DNA from: Thermoplasma volcanium GSS1
Lineage (GTDB): Archaea; Thermoplasmatota; Thermoplasmata; Thermoplasmatales; Thermoplasmataceae
Direction: 5' to 3'
NCBI RefSeq assembly: GCF_000011185.1
Contig: NC_002689.2
Span: 558,001 to 622,000 of the forward strand
Length of the DNA stretch: 64,000 bases
This document shows positions 1 through 9,190 of this stretch, piece by piece. The translations under genes were made by a program, and so were the position numbers. Within the stretch, counting starts at the first letter, position 1, and every line of letters begins with the position of its first letter. The notes beneath the pieces were generated by a model. The model did no database searches and had not been told where the DNA came from. It worked only from the letters and a program-made list of their open reading frames with translations.

Positions 1-521
1 TTTAACGTTTCACCACCAACGCTCGCTACTCCGTCTACAACTATTCTATCCACTAACGGTCTGGCCTTCCTGCATATTTCCTCTATGTCTGCCCTCACGC
101 CTGTGCTCGTTTCGACATGGGTGAAGACCAAAGATGCGAAGTTGCCAGATGAGAGCTTATCCTTTATAGAAGCAGGATCAACTGACTTCCCAGGTTCAGC
201 CTCAAGTACTTCGTATTCCATCCGGTGTGCATCTAAGATCGGCTTCCACCTATTCCCGAATACTCCATTAGAGGCTACGAGAACCTTTCCTTTTCGTGGC
301 AATATCGAAGTAACTGATTCCATTGCTACCGTACCGCTACCAGGCAATATGAATGGCAAATACGAATTATCTGCTCCTACAACAATCCTTAGGCCTTCAA
401 GGGAATTCCTCATAGCTTCAAGGAACTCTGGCGAAGCAAAACCGACGTTTTCTCTGACTCCTTCAAGCTGTACTTCGTAAGATGTCATTGAAGGGCCAAC
501 ATGCATGAGTTTTCTAAGCAT
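1..521 (-). CDS. Class V aminotransferase (partial, C-terminus off the window)
   Basis: PLP-dependent aminotransferase of the alanine-glyoxylate/serine-pyruvate family (fold type I, class V). About 173 N-terminal residues are visible. They show the family's early HVGPS segment, a GSGTVAMES stretch that normally contacts the cofactor phosphate, and the VDGVASVGGE segment around the PLP-ring aspartate. The catalytic lysine lies beyond the left edge, so completeness cannot be judged. In-frame ATG codons at 521, 506 and 488 are possible starts; 506 or 521 are preferred because they retain the conserved HVGPS motif. No strong ribosome-binding site is visible. The amino donor and acceptor cannot be told from this part; phosphoserine or aspartate aminotransferase roles are possible alternatives. 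Confidence 0.8.
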   Translation of the reverse strand, partial: MLRKLMHVGPSMTSYEVQLEGVRENVGFASPEFLEAMRNSLEGLRIVVGADNSYLPFILPGSGTVAMESVTSILPRKGKVLVASNGVFGNRWKPILDAHRMEYEVLEAEPGKSVDPASIKDKLSSGNFASLVFTHVETSTGVRADIEEICRKARPLVDRIVVDGVASVGGETL

Positions 522-588
522 ATAACGAATGTATTACCTATTCATTCATTAACTTTGCCAGATAATGACATACATTTGCATATCGAAA

Positions 589-1821
589 TCAACTTTTTTC
601 AATACTGGGTACTATGCCGTTCCACGATACCTTATACCCATATTTTTCCACGATGCTTAAAGGAAGTCCGTTGCTGTCCAGGAAGTCTATTATAGCATCT
701 ATATCAGGATATAGTTTAGACAGTGCAGCCATCACATAATCCGCCTTTGTCTCTTTAGGTAAAGTTTTCCTGGCATAGGCTTGCACGAGAGACCAGTCGA
801 TCTTTGAACGAAAGCGTAGAGGATAATTGCTCCAGTTTTTTGAAGGCCCGATATAAACTGTGATCCAATTATATCCGGATGCTCTTATTTTGGAATCTCT
901 TTTCAGTATTCGATTAATATCATCATTTCTAACTATGTCGACGTATACCTTCTTTCCATCTATGTCCATCACAGAAGATGGAAAGTAAAGCCTCCCATCG
1001 ATATTTATTGGCTCCGGGTAAGTCTTATCTAACATCCCTTCTCTTTTCTCCGGAAGGTAATAGTTCAGCGATTGATCGAGCTGGACGGAGTAATCTTTTC
1101 CACCAATGCTAACAGTTGCTGAAATTGACCAACTCGAGGAACCTGCCAATAGTGAAAAGGCCTGAGCAAGCGCTGACCCATATCTATCCATACCACCGAA
1201 GATGCTGTTTGGCCCATCTATTATTACCGTCAAGCCCTCTTCGTTTAATGCTTCGAACATAAGGCCGAGTTCCTTGATTGCATCTATAAATGGCAGCCAG
1301 TTGCTCAACTTTTTGACGACCATGCTCTTCGCCTTATAAATTAGTGTTTCTATCTGTTCCAGGTTGTAATTTCTTACCAGCCAATCGGGAGTTATATCTG
1401 GCACGGAGATAAGCCTCTGTTCAGGTTCTATATCTCCGTACAGGGCGTCTTCTATCTCTTGTTTGCCTACAGAAAAATGCTTAGCAGCCATCTCAACAAG
1501 TGTATGGCGTTCCTCTGGTCTCACTGCCGGCCCTAGTGAAAAGAGGAAGCGCCTTACCTCTGAACTCGGGACCTGAAAGCTATCACGGAATTTCGATATT
1601 CTTTCAAGCAGCAGCGCCATGGATCTTACCGTTTTAGGATTCTTTGCCTGGTATTCTATATCCTTGATTCTCTCGTATAGCTCACGGCGCTTTAAGCCAA
1701 TAGATGAACGAAATGTATCTATTACGTTTTCTGCAGGCCATTTGCTGTCAGGTGGGATAACTATGGGTCTTATCGAACCGTTTTCAGTCTTTTTCGCTAC
1801 TAGTAGTTCTAGAGGGAACAC
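589..1821 (-). CDS. bax1: Bax1 nuclease, partner of archaeal XPB (DUF790)
   Basis: A 410-residue DUF790-type protein encoded directly downstream of the XPB helicase and overlapping it by 38 nt, the arrangement known for archaeal Bax1 (binds archaeal XPB). Bax1 is a structure-specific endonuclease that works with XPB in a proposed archaeal nucleotide excision repair pathway (family knowledge). Start: a longer reading frame begins at 1848, but the GTG at 1821 has a near-perfect ribosome-binding site (GGAGGAGG, spacing 4) and begins with VFPLELL, as expected for the family, so GTG 1821 is chosen. The C-terminal half holds YFPSSVMDIDGKKVYVDIV and IRASGYNWITVYIGPS, probably part of the nuclease region. 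Catalytic residues were not assigned individually. Confidence 0.87.
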   Translation of the reverse strand: MFPLELLVAKKTENGSIRPIVIPPDSKWPAENVIDTFRSSIGLKRRELYERIKDIEYQAKNPKTVRSMALLLERISKFRDSFQVPSSEVRRFLFSLGPAVRPEERHTLVEMAAKHFSVGKQEIEDALYGDIEPEQRLISVPDITPDWLVRNYNLEQIETLIYKAKSMVVKKLSNWLPFIDAIKELGLMFEALNEEGLTVIIDGPNSIFGGMDRYGSALAQAFSLLAGSSSWSISATVSIGGKDYSVQLDQSLNYYLPEKREGMLDKTYPEPINIDGRLYFPSSVMDIDGKKVYVDIVRNDDINRILKRDSKIRASGYNWITVYIGPSKNWSNYPLRFRSKIDWSLVQAYARKTLPKETKADYVMAALSKLYPDIDAIIDFLDSNGLPLSIVEKYGYKVSWNGIVPSIEKS

Positions 1822-3151
1822 CTTTCCTCCTCCTTCTTGATGCCCCAAACTCTGCAGTTTGCGATGTTACGAGCTCATACATTACTGCCTTTTTTCCATA
1901 CGATGGCCGTAGTATCCTGCCGAGGCGCTGCCTAAATTGCCTTGTGCTGCCAGAACCGCTCATAACTATAGCTACAGATGCATCTGGAAAATCTACCCCT
2001 TCGTCTAAGACTCGAGACGTTGCTATTACGTTATATTTACCGGTTTTAAACAATTCCGGTATTTCTGATCTCTCATCCTTTGAAGTCATGTAGGTAATCG
2101 CTGGAATCAGGAACTCTTTTGAAATCCTATAGGTCGTTTCAGTATCCTCAGAAAAAATTATTATCCTTTCATTCTTGTGTTGCGCAACTAACGTGCGGGC
2201 CATCTCGATCTTCCCTGCTGGATTCATAGCAATTTCTCTTGATTTTCTCCATGCAGTAAGCGCTTCTCTCCCTTCTGGTGTCCAAGAGCTCCTAATAAAT
2301 TTATTAAAATCCCATGATCCGCCTATTGCCATTCTATGTTTTCTTAGATAGTTTACGAAGATAGAATGATACTTTTCATATTGAGTCTGTTCATCATCAT
2401 CTAACTCAACTGGTATACGCACTATTTTGTAATCGGCTAGGTATTCATCAATTTCCTCGTATCCAAGTTCAAATATCTTCCCTCCCATAAGGTATTCCAG
2501 ATCTTTTTCCAGGCCGTCAGTCCTCTCGTATGTAGCTGTAAGTCCTAGCCTATACCTTGCAGTATACATCATGGCTATCATACGAAGCTTCTCAGATGCC
2601 AGATGATGGACTTCGTCTGCAATGATCAGATCAAAATGGTTGCCGTATTTCTCTGCCATTAAATAAGCGGAGTCGTAAGTTGAGACAGTTATCTCCCTCT
2701 CTTCCTTTTCACCACCGCCTATCTGCCCTGCGTCCAGGTTAAGCAGCTCCTTTATCTTCTGCTTCCATTGCGTGAGTAGATCTATTGTGGGTACAAGTAT
2801 AATCGTCTTCTTTTTCGTTCTATTTATGGCCTCTATACCTATGTGGGTCTTTCCAGCTGCTGTGGGGAGGACTATGGTTCCACGCATATTACTGGATGCC
2901 CACTTATCCAAGGCATCGCTCTGGTATGGCCTTAATTTAATGTTTGCTTTGACTTCTATATCAGGGCAATTACATACGTTATCAGTGAATTCTTTACCCT
3001 TAGACTTGAGGTATTCAGCAACCTTTTCGTAGTTCATTCCCAGTGCTCTATAACACATAATCCTGTTATCGAAGATAGCGATATCTGGTGGCAATTCACC
3101 TTCATAACCTCTTATAAGTATGGAGCCTCCGGAATATGTGAGTTCAATCAC
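1784..3151 (-). CDS. xpb: XPB/Rad25-type DNA helicase
   Basis: Superfamily 2 ATP-dependent DNA helicase of 455 residues, the usual size of archaeal XPB. Visible motifs are Walker A in LPTAAGKTHIG (residues ~95-105), a DEVHH box (~179-183) in place of DEAH, the GLTATYERTDG segment, and the C-terminal QFRQRLGRILRPS arginine-finger motif VI. TYERTDG lies where the XPB RED loop is expected. The N-terminal ~75 residues form the damage-recognition-like domain. It starts with GTG at 3151; a TTTATTA element about 21 nt upstream suggests leaderless transcription. It is the first gene of the xpb-bax1 operon and divergent from the methyltransferase at 3228, sharing a 76-bp promoter region. The role in archaeal excision repair or transcription is inferred from the family. 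Confidence 0.93.
   Translation of the reverse strand: MIELTYSGGSILIRGYEGELPPDIAIFDNRIMCYRALGMNYEKVAEYLKSKGKEFTDNVCNCPDIEVKANIKLRPYQSDALDKWASSNMRGTIVLPTAAGKTHIGIEAINRTKKKTIILVPTIDLLTQWKQKIKELLNLDAGQIGGGEKEEREITVSTYDSAYLMAEKYGNHFDLIIADEVHHLASEKLRMIAMMYTARYRLGLTATYERTDGLEKDLEYLMGGKIFELGYEEIDEYLADYKIVRIPVELDDDEQTQYEKYHSIFVNYLRKHRMAIGGSWDFNKFIRSSWTPEGREALTAWRKSREIAMNPAGKIEMARTLVAQHKNERIIIFSEDTETTYRISKEFLIPAITYMTSKDERSEIPELFKTGKYNVIATSRVLDEGVDFPDASVAIVMSGSGSTRQFRQRLGRILRPSYGKKAVMYELVTSQTAEFGASRRRRKGVPSRTTSSEKD
1826..1833 (-). promoter_or_regulatory. Strong Shine-Dalgarno that sets the bax1 start
   Basis: On the minus strand GGAGGAGG lies four bases before GTG 1821, inside the 3' end of the XPB gene. 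It supports GTG 1821 over the in-frame upstream ATG at 1848, and suggests translation of Bax1 independent of, or re-initiated after, XPB. Confidence 0.75.
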
Positions 3152-3196
3152 ACAGGAAGATCTGAATACGGGTAATAAAGTTGTTTATGAGGAAGG

Positions 3197-3204
3197 TATA
3201 TTTA
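3197..3204 (+). promoter_or_regulatory. TATA box for the 3228 methyltransferase
   Basis: The TATATTTA element is centred about 27 nt upstream of ATG 3228, the archaeal TATA-to-start distance, so transcription probably begins at or next to the start codon. Confidence 0.5.
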
Positions 3205-3227
3205 ACATTCTTCGGATACGATGCTGA

Positions 3228-4373
3228 ATGTCAAAACACTTGGAGAAGATACTGGAGAGGGCTGTCTACGACGAGGCGTTCAGAAATAAGCTGAACAGCC
3301 AAATCGAATATGCTATACAGCAGATCGACCGCGGGGTAAGCGTCCCTGATTCAGTGGTATCAGAATTCGCCAGGGCCAGAATAAGGGTTAGGAAGAAGTA
3401 CAGCAAATGGGACAAACTATTTTTTGACAAATATTCAGCTATGTATTCCACCCCAGAGAATATAGGGAGATACAGAGCTAGCAGAATAAACGGGCCTGTG
3501 CTTGACGTTGGATCCGGGGCTGGCATGCAGTGCATAATGTTTGGCTTGGAATACGGATGTAAAGGCATCGAAGTTGATAGATCAAGATACTTGATGTCTC
3601 TACTGAACTCCATAGCTTATAGATGTAAGTCTGAGTTTGTAAACTCAGATTTTTATAAAAATAGCATAAGAGATGCCCATATAGTTTTCTCTGATCCATT
3701 AAGAACAAAGGCTTCCAGTATCTCTGAGTTAAAACCTTCACCATTAGATATAATGGAAAAAATCCAAGCAGAAGCCTTCATCTTCGATCTACCACCAAGG
3801 ATGCCAGCCAGCACTATTAATATAGATGGAGAAAGAGAATATATATCTGTTGATGGAGTATTATCGAGGTTCACAGTATACACTGGCTCGCTAAAAGAAG
3901 CGGAGTATTCGGCCCACATTATGCCTTCAGGGATACATTTAAATGGTGAGAAGCAAACTGTAAAATTTGAAGAAGGCGTTCCAGGCCGATTAATATATGT
4001 GCCTGATCCAGCAGTTGTTGCTGCCGGCCTCCTGGGTGCATACTCATCGCTTGTTATGGTATCTAACGACGGTAGAAGGCTAATTCTTTCTTCTGACGAC
4101 ACCGTAGAAAATTTTCCAGGCACAATCTACGAAATAATTCATTCTTGCGATGGAACATCGCTTGCATTTTCTCTCAGGAGTTTACGGCCTAGGAACGTTT
4201 ATTTGCGCTTTAGCATAGATCCGGTTCAATATTATAGTATAACCAATAGCGTCACATCAGCGGACGGGTTAACAGATCTATATGTATTTAGGTATAAAGA
4301 GCTATTTCTAATTACAAAAAAAATATTCGACATCAACTCTACTGGTAATAAAGCTGTAAACTTTTTTAAGTAA
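3228..4373 (+). CDS. Predicted class I SAM-dependent methyltransferase
   Basis: A 381-residue protein with a Rossmann methyltransferase core. It has an N-terminal helical region (residues 1-85), the SAM-binding LDVGSGAGMQC (~90-100), an acidic residue after beta-2 in GIEVDRSRY, and VFSDPLRTKASS, resembling the DPxRR-type motif of the family that includes THUMP-like class I methyltransferases. The C-terminal half is probably the substrate-recognition region. The substrate is unknown; RNA is a reasonable guess from the fold family only. A TATA-like element at 3197-3204 lies 24-31 nt before the ATG and no ribosome-binding site is present, so the mRNA is probably leaderless. It is divergent from xpb. 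Confidence 0.7.
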   Translation: MSKHLEKILERAVYDEAFRNKLNSQIEYAIQQIDRGVSVPDSVVSEFARARIRVRKKYSKWDKLFFDKYSAMYSTPENIGRYRASRINGPVLDVGSGAGMQCIMFGLEYGCKGIEVDRSRYLMSLLNSIAYRCKSEFVNSDFYKNSIRDAHIVFSDPLRTKASSISELKPSPLDIMEKIQAEAFIFDLPPRMPASTINIDGEREYISVDGVLSRFTVYTGSLKEAEYSAHIMPSGIHLNGEKQTVKFEEGVPGRLIYVPDPAVVAAGLLGAYSSLVMVSNDGRRLILSSDDTVENFPGTIYEIIHSCDGTSLAFSLRSLRPRNVYLRFSIDPVQYYSITNSVTSADGLTDLYVFRYKELFLITKKIFDINSTGNKAVNFFK

Positions 4374-4456
4374 TATAATTTATATAAAAATAGAAGCAAT
4401 TTTAAATCATGATAAACTAAGTTTTTATACTCTTTGAAGATTTAGAACGACTATCA

Positions 4457-5044
4457 ATGATAGAGCTTTATTCAAATGCAAAGCTGCCTACTGAATTTGG
4501 GCTTTTCCGTATATATACGTTTGTCAACGACGAAAATAAGGATCACGCAGTTATTGTAAGGGGTGATCCGAGAGGAAAGGAAAATGTACCTCTCCGCATA
4601 CATTCCGAATGCCTAACTGGCGATGTCCTTGGCTCACTTCGATGCGACTGCAGAGATCAGCTGATCCAGTCTCTGAGGTATCTTGGCAGACAGGAATACG
4701 GAATGCTTATATACTTAAGGCAAGAGGGTAGAGGTATCGGTCTCCTTAACAAGATAAAAGCGTACAGTCTACAGGATATGGGTGCGGATACGGTAGAAGC
4801 TAATCTTAAGCTAGGACTGCCTGTCGATAGTCGAAACTATAGTTTTGCTGCAGAAGTTCTAAGGTACTTTGAGATAAAATCTATATACATAATGACAAAT
4901 AACCCAGAAAAGATAAAATCGCTCATCGAAAGTGGAATCAACGTGAAGGGAAGAATACCAATATTCAGCGATCCAACGCCATACGATAAGTTTTATTTGG
5001 AAACAAAGAAAACAAAACTCGGGCATGAGATCGAAAATATATAA
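4457..5044 (+). CDS. ribA: GTP cyclohydrolase II (riboflavin biosynthesis)
   Basis: Catalyses the first step of riboflavin synthesis from GTP, releasing formate and pyrophosphate. The 195-residue length is typical of a monofunctional RibA. Zinc ligands are Cys52, Cys63 and Cys65 in HSECLTGD...RCDC, and the nucleotide/phosphate-binding RQEGRGIG lies at residues 88-95. No DHBP synthase (RibB) domain is fused to it. This is the bacterial-type enzyme rather than the formamide-retaining GTP cyclohydrolase III used by many methanogens. A TTTATA element at about 4424-4430 lies ~30 nt before the ATG with no ribosome-binding site, suggesting a leaderless, monocistronic gene. It converges with iorB, only 7 nt apart. 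Confidence 0.95.
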
Positions 5045-5051
5045 AATAGTT

Positions 5052-5636
5052 TTAGTGCGAATTTGTTAGGTCCGTCAGCCTATTCACACCTATGCCAGCG
5101 CGGAAACAAGCCTTGTTGCTTTCGGATACCATAGCCTGCAAAAAATTGTTTACAGATATTTTTAATGTACGAAATGCATTTATTGAATACATATATCCTA
5201 AGAGAACGGCATTTGACCCCTTTCTATTCCCAGATTCAGCTGCGATAGTCTCTGCATCTATGTGATAGACCTGATAATCCTTCAGAGCCTCGAACACTTC
5301 ATCGAGAGTTGCAGGCATCACCTTCGGCAATACAGGCTTAATTAAGTTCTTATTTATGATAAATTTCGTATTAGGTCCGGCATACGATAGATTTCTGACA
5401 GCTTCACTTGCCTCCAATCCGATAATATAATCCGCTTTCCCCCTCTCAATTAACGGAGCATAAACATTTCCCATCCTCACATGCACTGCCACCGATCCAC
5501 CACGCTGCGAGAGGCCATGTGTCTCAGAAACAATTACCTTTACGCCAGCTAAGTCTGCTGCTGTAGCAAGCATTTTTCCCATTGTAATTATTCCTTGGCC
5601 GCCTACGCCTGCAATAAGTAAGTTTAGAGATTCCAT
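5052..5636 (-). CDS. iorB: Indolepyruvate:ferredoxin oxidoreductase, beta subunit
   Basis: Gamma-domain subunit of the 2-oxoacid:ferredoxin oxidoreductase that decarboxylates aryl pyruvates from aromatic amino-acid transamination. The N-terminus carries the family signature AGVGGQGIITMGKML and then SETHGLSQRGGSVAVHVR, typical of IorB. Two starts are possible: GTG 5648 and ATG 5636. The ATG is preferred because GGGTGGAT lies a few bases before it. The reading frame overlaps the end of iorA by about 13 nt, indicating translational coupling. It is the second gene of the iorAB operon. Confidence 0.92.
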   Translation of the reverse strand: MESLNLLIAGVGGQGIITMGKMLATAADLAGVKVIVSETHGLSQRGGSVAVHVRMGNVYAPLIERGKADYIIGLEASEAVRNLSYAGPNTKFIINKNLIKPVLPKVMPATLDEVFEALKDYQVYHIDAETIAAESGNRKGSNAVLLGYMYSINAFRTLKISVNNFLQAMVSESNKACFRAGIGVNRLTDLTNSH

Positions 5637-7438
5637 GCTTCTATCCACCCTTTCGGCGCATTTCCTTTAACTTTTATTGCGTTAAAAGGACAAACCTCAA
5701 CACAGGCTCCACACCCTATGCAGCTGTCATCTATGAACGCTTTCTTATTGGATAATGGGAGTATGGATGGGCATGTAAAGAAATCGTAGCATATCGAACA
5801 TCCGGTGCATTTTTCAAGATCTACCTCAGCTTTCATGGTATAATCCCCGACTTTTTCAAGGACTTCTAACGCGCATGCTCTTTTCGCCACAATTAGGGCG
5901 GGCTTCTTATTCTCTTTAACGTATTCTGCAGCCTTCTGGACTGCGTCTGAACCCTCCTTTACATCGAATGGATCGAATGTGTCGACAAAATCAATCCCCA
6001 TCGCCCTTGCCACATTTTCTATGGATATATGCGTTGATGGGCTAGGTTGCTGGCCTGTCATTGCTGTAGATCTGTTGTCTAGGACAATTATTATTTCTGG
6101 TGTTCCGTTGTAGACGGCATTGGCAACACCCTGCAGGCCGCTATGGAAAAATGTCGAATCCCCTATAATGGATACAGGTATCTGGCCTGTAGCCCTGAAC
6201 ACGCCATTGCTTATGCCAACGCTAGATCCCATGTTTGTAGCGCTATCTTGCTCGTTAAAGGGGGGCAGCGCACCAAGAGTGTAACATCCGATATCACCTG
6301 AAAAGAATGCCTTTTGCATGGATACTTTGCTGAGGCCTTTTTTAATATCGTAGAATGAAGATCTGTGGGGGCATCCTGGGCATAGTGCTGGGGGCCTTGT
6401 CCTCAGCGAAACATCATCTGGATAACTGCGCACATATTCCTTTCCGAAAAAGCCCATTATAGCTCCTCTTACCTTTTCCAGAGTAAGTTCGCCTATAGGC
6501 GATACGAGATCCTTTCCATGCAGTTCTTTCATAATTCCGTTTTTCACCATGAGTTGAGAGAGTTGCAGCTCGACAACGGGATCGTTTTCCTCAACTACAA
6601 GCACTTTCTTTACCCTTGTCATTGAATCTAGGATCGATTTTTCCGGAATAGGTACCGGAGTAACAAGACGAAAGATATTTGCGTTGAGGCCTTCTTCTTC
6701 AGTGATTTCCTTCACATAAGGATAGGCTATTCCACTCGCTATAATAAGGGTATTTGAACCGTTGTCTTCAAGTACATTTAGTCTTTCTATGTATTCCGAT
6801 ACCTGATTCCAGCGATCAATCTGCTCAACTCTGTCCCTCCTGGCATTTTCAGGAGCCATAACGTATTTCCCAGGGTTCTTTTCTATGCCCTTTTTTTCTT
6901 TCTGACCATCTCTTTCAAAGTTGACTTGAGATCTTACATGGCCTACCCTAGTAGTAGTTCGCAGAATAACAGGATGTCGAAGTTTTTCGCTGATCTCGAA
7001 TGCCTTTATGGTGAGGTCATAGGCACTTTGCGGATCATACGGTTCAATCACTGGGATTAGAGCGTGAAGGCCATAGTATCTATTATCCTGTTCATTTTGG
7101 GAGGACCACATTGACGGATCATCCGCACTTACAATTACAAGGGCCCCATCCACACCAGTATATGAACTGCTGAAAAGCGGATCAGCTGCTACATTCATGC
7201 CCACATGCTTCATTGCAGCGAGAGCCTTTGAACCCATCATAGCAGCCCCATATGCGGTTTCAAGGGCTACTTTTTCATTTATGCTCCATTCAGCGTAAAC
7301 AGAGTCGTTAAGCCCCTTTAATGTTTCTATAATTTCAGTGGAAGGTGTTCCAGGGTAACCTGCTGCAACTTCGACCCCTGCTTTAAGGGCTCCGAACGCA
7401 ATAGCCTGGTTTCCCATAAGAACTCTATGATTACCCAT
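5624..7438 (-). CDS. iorA: Indolepyruvate:ferredoxin oxidoreductase, alpha subunit
   Basis: TPP-dependent large subunit (604 residues) of indolepyruvate:ferredoxin oxidoreductase, a heterotetramer with IorB that transfers electrons to ferredoxin and makes aryl-acetyl-CoA in peptide fermentation. The N-terminal domain begins GNQAIAFGALKAGVEVAAGYPGTPS; the TPP-binding domain has CPGCPHRSSFYD, GDIGCYTLG and GDSTFFHSG. The C-terminus carries ferredoxin-like cysteine clusters CTGCSICYDFFTC and CIGCGACVEVCP for two [4Fe-4S] centres. An in-frame ATG seven codons downstream (7417) is an alternative start. It is the first gene of the operon with iorB. Confidence 0.95.
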   Translation of the reverse strand: MGNHRVLMGNQAIAFGALKAGVEVAAGYPGTPSTEIIETLKGLNDSVYAEWSINEKVALETAYGAAMMGSKALAAMKHVGMNVAADPLFSSSYTGVDGALVIVSADDPSMWSSQNEQDNRYYGLHALIPVIEPYDPQSAYDLTIKAFEISEKLRHPVILRTTTRVGHVRSQVNFERDGQKEKKGIEKNPGKYVMAPENARRDRVEQIDRWNQVSEYIERLNVLEDNGSNTLIIASGIAYPYVKEITEEEGLNANIFRLVTPVPIPEKSILDSMTRVKKVLVVEENDPVVELQLSQLMVKNGIMKELHGKDLVSPIGELTLEKVRGAIMGFFGKEYVRSYPDDVSLRTRPPALCPGCPHRSSFYDIKKGLSKVSMQKAFFSGDIGCYTLGALPPFNEQDSATNMGSSVGISNGVFRATGQIPVSIIGDSTFFHSGLQGVANAVYNGTPEIIIVLDNRSTAMTGQQPSPSTHISIENVARAMGIDFVDTFDPFDVKEGSDAVQKAAEYVKENKKPALIVAKRACALEVLEKVGDYTMKAEVDLEKCTGCSICYDFFTCPSILPLSNKKAFIDDSCIGCGACVEVCPFNAIKVKGNAPKGWIEAWNL

Positions 7439-7644
7439 TGGTAAAGTATTAACCTGCAGCTATGTAAATGTGACGTAGTTGATGCAGAGAAGTTTTGGCA
7501 AAAGTCATGTACGTGATTATTTTCATGCGAAAACTATTTTGCTGGTTCTTACGATAGATAAACTTAAATATGAGTGCGGTAATAAGATTATTATCATTAT
7601 TTTATATATAAAAATGAAGGAAAAACCTAAAATACTACTAGGTT

Positions 7645-8451
7645 ATGAGGTCAAAAACAAAGGTGAAATGCTTGAATACAGGAGATTTCATTAAGATCGA
7701 GTATGAAATGAGGGTCGGAGACGATAAAAAGCTTGTGGCTACAAGCAAGGAAGAGCTCGCTAAAGAAAATAATATATATGATGAGAAGCAGAAGTATGGT
7801 GATATAGTTGTCATCGTTGGCCAGGAGGGCCTATTCAAAGAGATAAACGAAAGCTTTAAAAATGCACAGGTAGGCCAAGAACTAGAGGTTGAGATACCAC
7901 CTGAAGACGCTTTCGGACAAAGATTACCATCAAACATCAAAGTGCATACAATGCGTGAATTCCAGCGCCTAAACATAGATCCTAGAGTAGGGATGGAAGT
8001 TGAAATAAACAGAAAAATAGGCAGGATAATCTCCGTAACTCCTGGCAGGGTCTTAGTTGATTACAACCACAAGTGGGCTGGAAAGAAAGTATATTATAAG
8101 TATAAGATAAATGGTACAATAACAGATACGGCTGAAAAAGTGAAAGCCATCATTGCAAATAATTACGATCCAGAGGGCTTTAACGTATCAGTCGATGATA
8201 GCATAAGGATAGAAATTCCTGAAAATGCAAAATTTAGCGTTGCGTGGCTTGACGCAAAGTACACTATAGTCAACACCGCTAGGAAGTATATACCAGGTCT
8301 GGATATACTCATAACTGAAAAGTACGAAAAGGGAAAGGGAGAGGAGCAGAATAAGACGGAAACTACGGCTGAGCAGCCAGCTGCTGAACAAAGGGAAACG
8401 CCTGCAGAAGCGAAGGGAAGCGGGCAAGAAGAAACAAATGCAAAAAACTGA
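7645..8451 (+). CDS. FKBP-type peptidyl-prolyl isomerase, archaeal long type
   Basis: A 268-residue FK506-binding-type prolyl isomerase and chaperone. The N-terminal FKBP domain includes GDFIKIEYEMRVGDD and VGQEGLFKEINESFKNAQVGQ, then the inserted flap with AFGQR, and PGRVLVDYNHKWAGKKV, which marks the archaeal/SlyD-like group. A conserved C-terminal domain (~150-230) follows. The last ~40 residues are a Glu/Lys/Ala-rich low-complexity tail. A TATA-like TTTATATATAAA at about 7598-7609 lies ~40 nt upstream. The end overlaps the trmJ start at 8438, so the genes are probably co-transcribed. Confidence 0.88.
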   Translation: MRSKTKVKCLNTGDFIKIEYEMRVGDDKKLVATSKEELAKENNIYDEKQKYGDIVVIVGQEGLFKEINESFKNAQVGQELEVEIPPEDAFGQRLPSNIKVHTMREFQRLNIDPRVGMEVEINRKIGRIISVTPGRVLVDYNHKWAGKKVYYKYKINGTITDTAEKVKAIIANNYDPEGFNVSVDDSIRIEIPENAKFSVAWLDAKYTIVNTARKYIPGLDILITEKYEKGKGEEQNKTETTAEQPAAEQRETPAEAKGSGQEETNAKN

Positions 8452-9190
8452 TGGCCTTGCGGACAGGATCTGGGTGGTCCTTGTCCAGCCTAAATACCAG
8501 GGAAATATAGGTGCAGTGGCCAGATCGATGAAAAATTCTGGCCTATCCAAACTTATCATTGTAGGCAATAGACCTGATGATGAAGCATTCGCACGTTCCA
8601 TGGGCGGGAGGCAGATACTGGAAAATGCCGAGATTGTGGATTCACTTGAAGAGATCGTTCATAGGTTTACTATCGTAGCGGGCACTTCGAGCACGGCCTC
8701 TTCGAATCTTAAGCGTTTCAGGCGATTACCGGTTGACCCAGAGACATTCTGGAAACAGATGGAGAGTCAAACAGGGAAAGTTGCTCTCGTATTCGGCAGA
8801 GAGGACGATGGTCTGAGAAACGAGGAGCTTGATCTTTGCAATTATTTTATATATATACCTGGTAATCCAGATTATCCTGTCTATAACCTTTCGCATGCTG
8901 TAGCCATAGTACTTTATGTTATGTATAGGAGCTACGTACCTTCAGATATGATACAACACGAATCAATAAAGCCAGAACACGAAGTATTGCTTATGAGTAA
9001 CATTCTAGATATTATGAAGCTTAGCAGATATCCAGCGCATAAAATGCGCAATGCAGAAGTCATGCTTAGACGCATAATTGGCAGATCTATGATCACTGAG
9101 AGAGAATACTTTAAACTTATGGGCATAGTAAGAAGGATAAAAGAGGCCATTGAGGGGAATTTAGATGAAGGTAATAACGAACGTAACTGA
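8438..9190 (+). CDS. trmJ: TrmJ-like tRNA 2'-O-methyltransferase (SPOUT)
   Basis: SpoU/TrmH-type SPOUT methyltransferase, 250 residues, matching the TrmJ family that methylates ribose 32 of tRNA; archaeal TrmJ acts on C32. Motif 1 is VLVQPKYQGNIGAVARSMKN, motif 2 is ALVFGREDDGL and motif 3 is IPGNPDYPVYNLSHAVAIVLY, together forming the knotted SAM site. The C-terminal ~75 residues are a helical extension. It overlaps the FKBP gene by 14 nt and the following DsrE-like gene by 26 nt, so the three probably form one operon. Confidence 0.9.
   Translation: MQKTDGLADRIWVVLVQPKYQGNIGAVARSMKNSGLSKLIIVGNRPDDEAFARSMGGRQILENAEIVDSLEEIVHRFTIVAGTSSTASSNLKRFRRLPVDPETFWKQMESQTGKVALVFGREDDGLRNEELDLCNYFIYIPGNPDYPVYNLSHAVAIVLYVMYRSYVPSDMIQHESIKPEHEVLLMSNILDIMKLSRYPAHKMRNAEVMLRRIIGRSMITEREYFKLMGIVRRIKEAIEGNLDEGNNERN

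Noticed and set aside
85-480. Plus-strand 131-codon frame at the left edge
   Set aside because: It is the antisense shadow of the class V aminotransferase, whose motifs are clear on the minus strand.
7479-7694. Plus-strand 71-codon reading frame before the FKBP gene
   Set aside because: Low-complexity AT-rich translation overlapping the promoter and start of the FKBP gene; no motif or ribosome-binding site.
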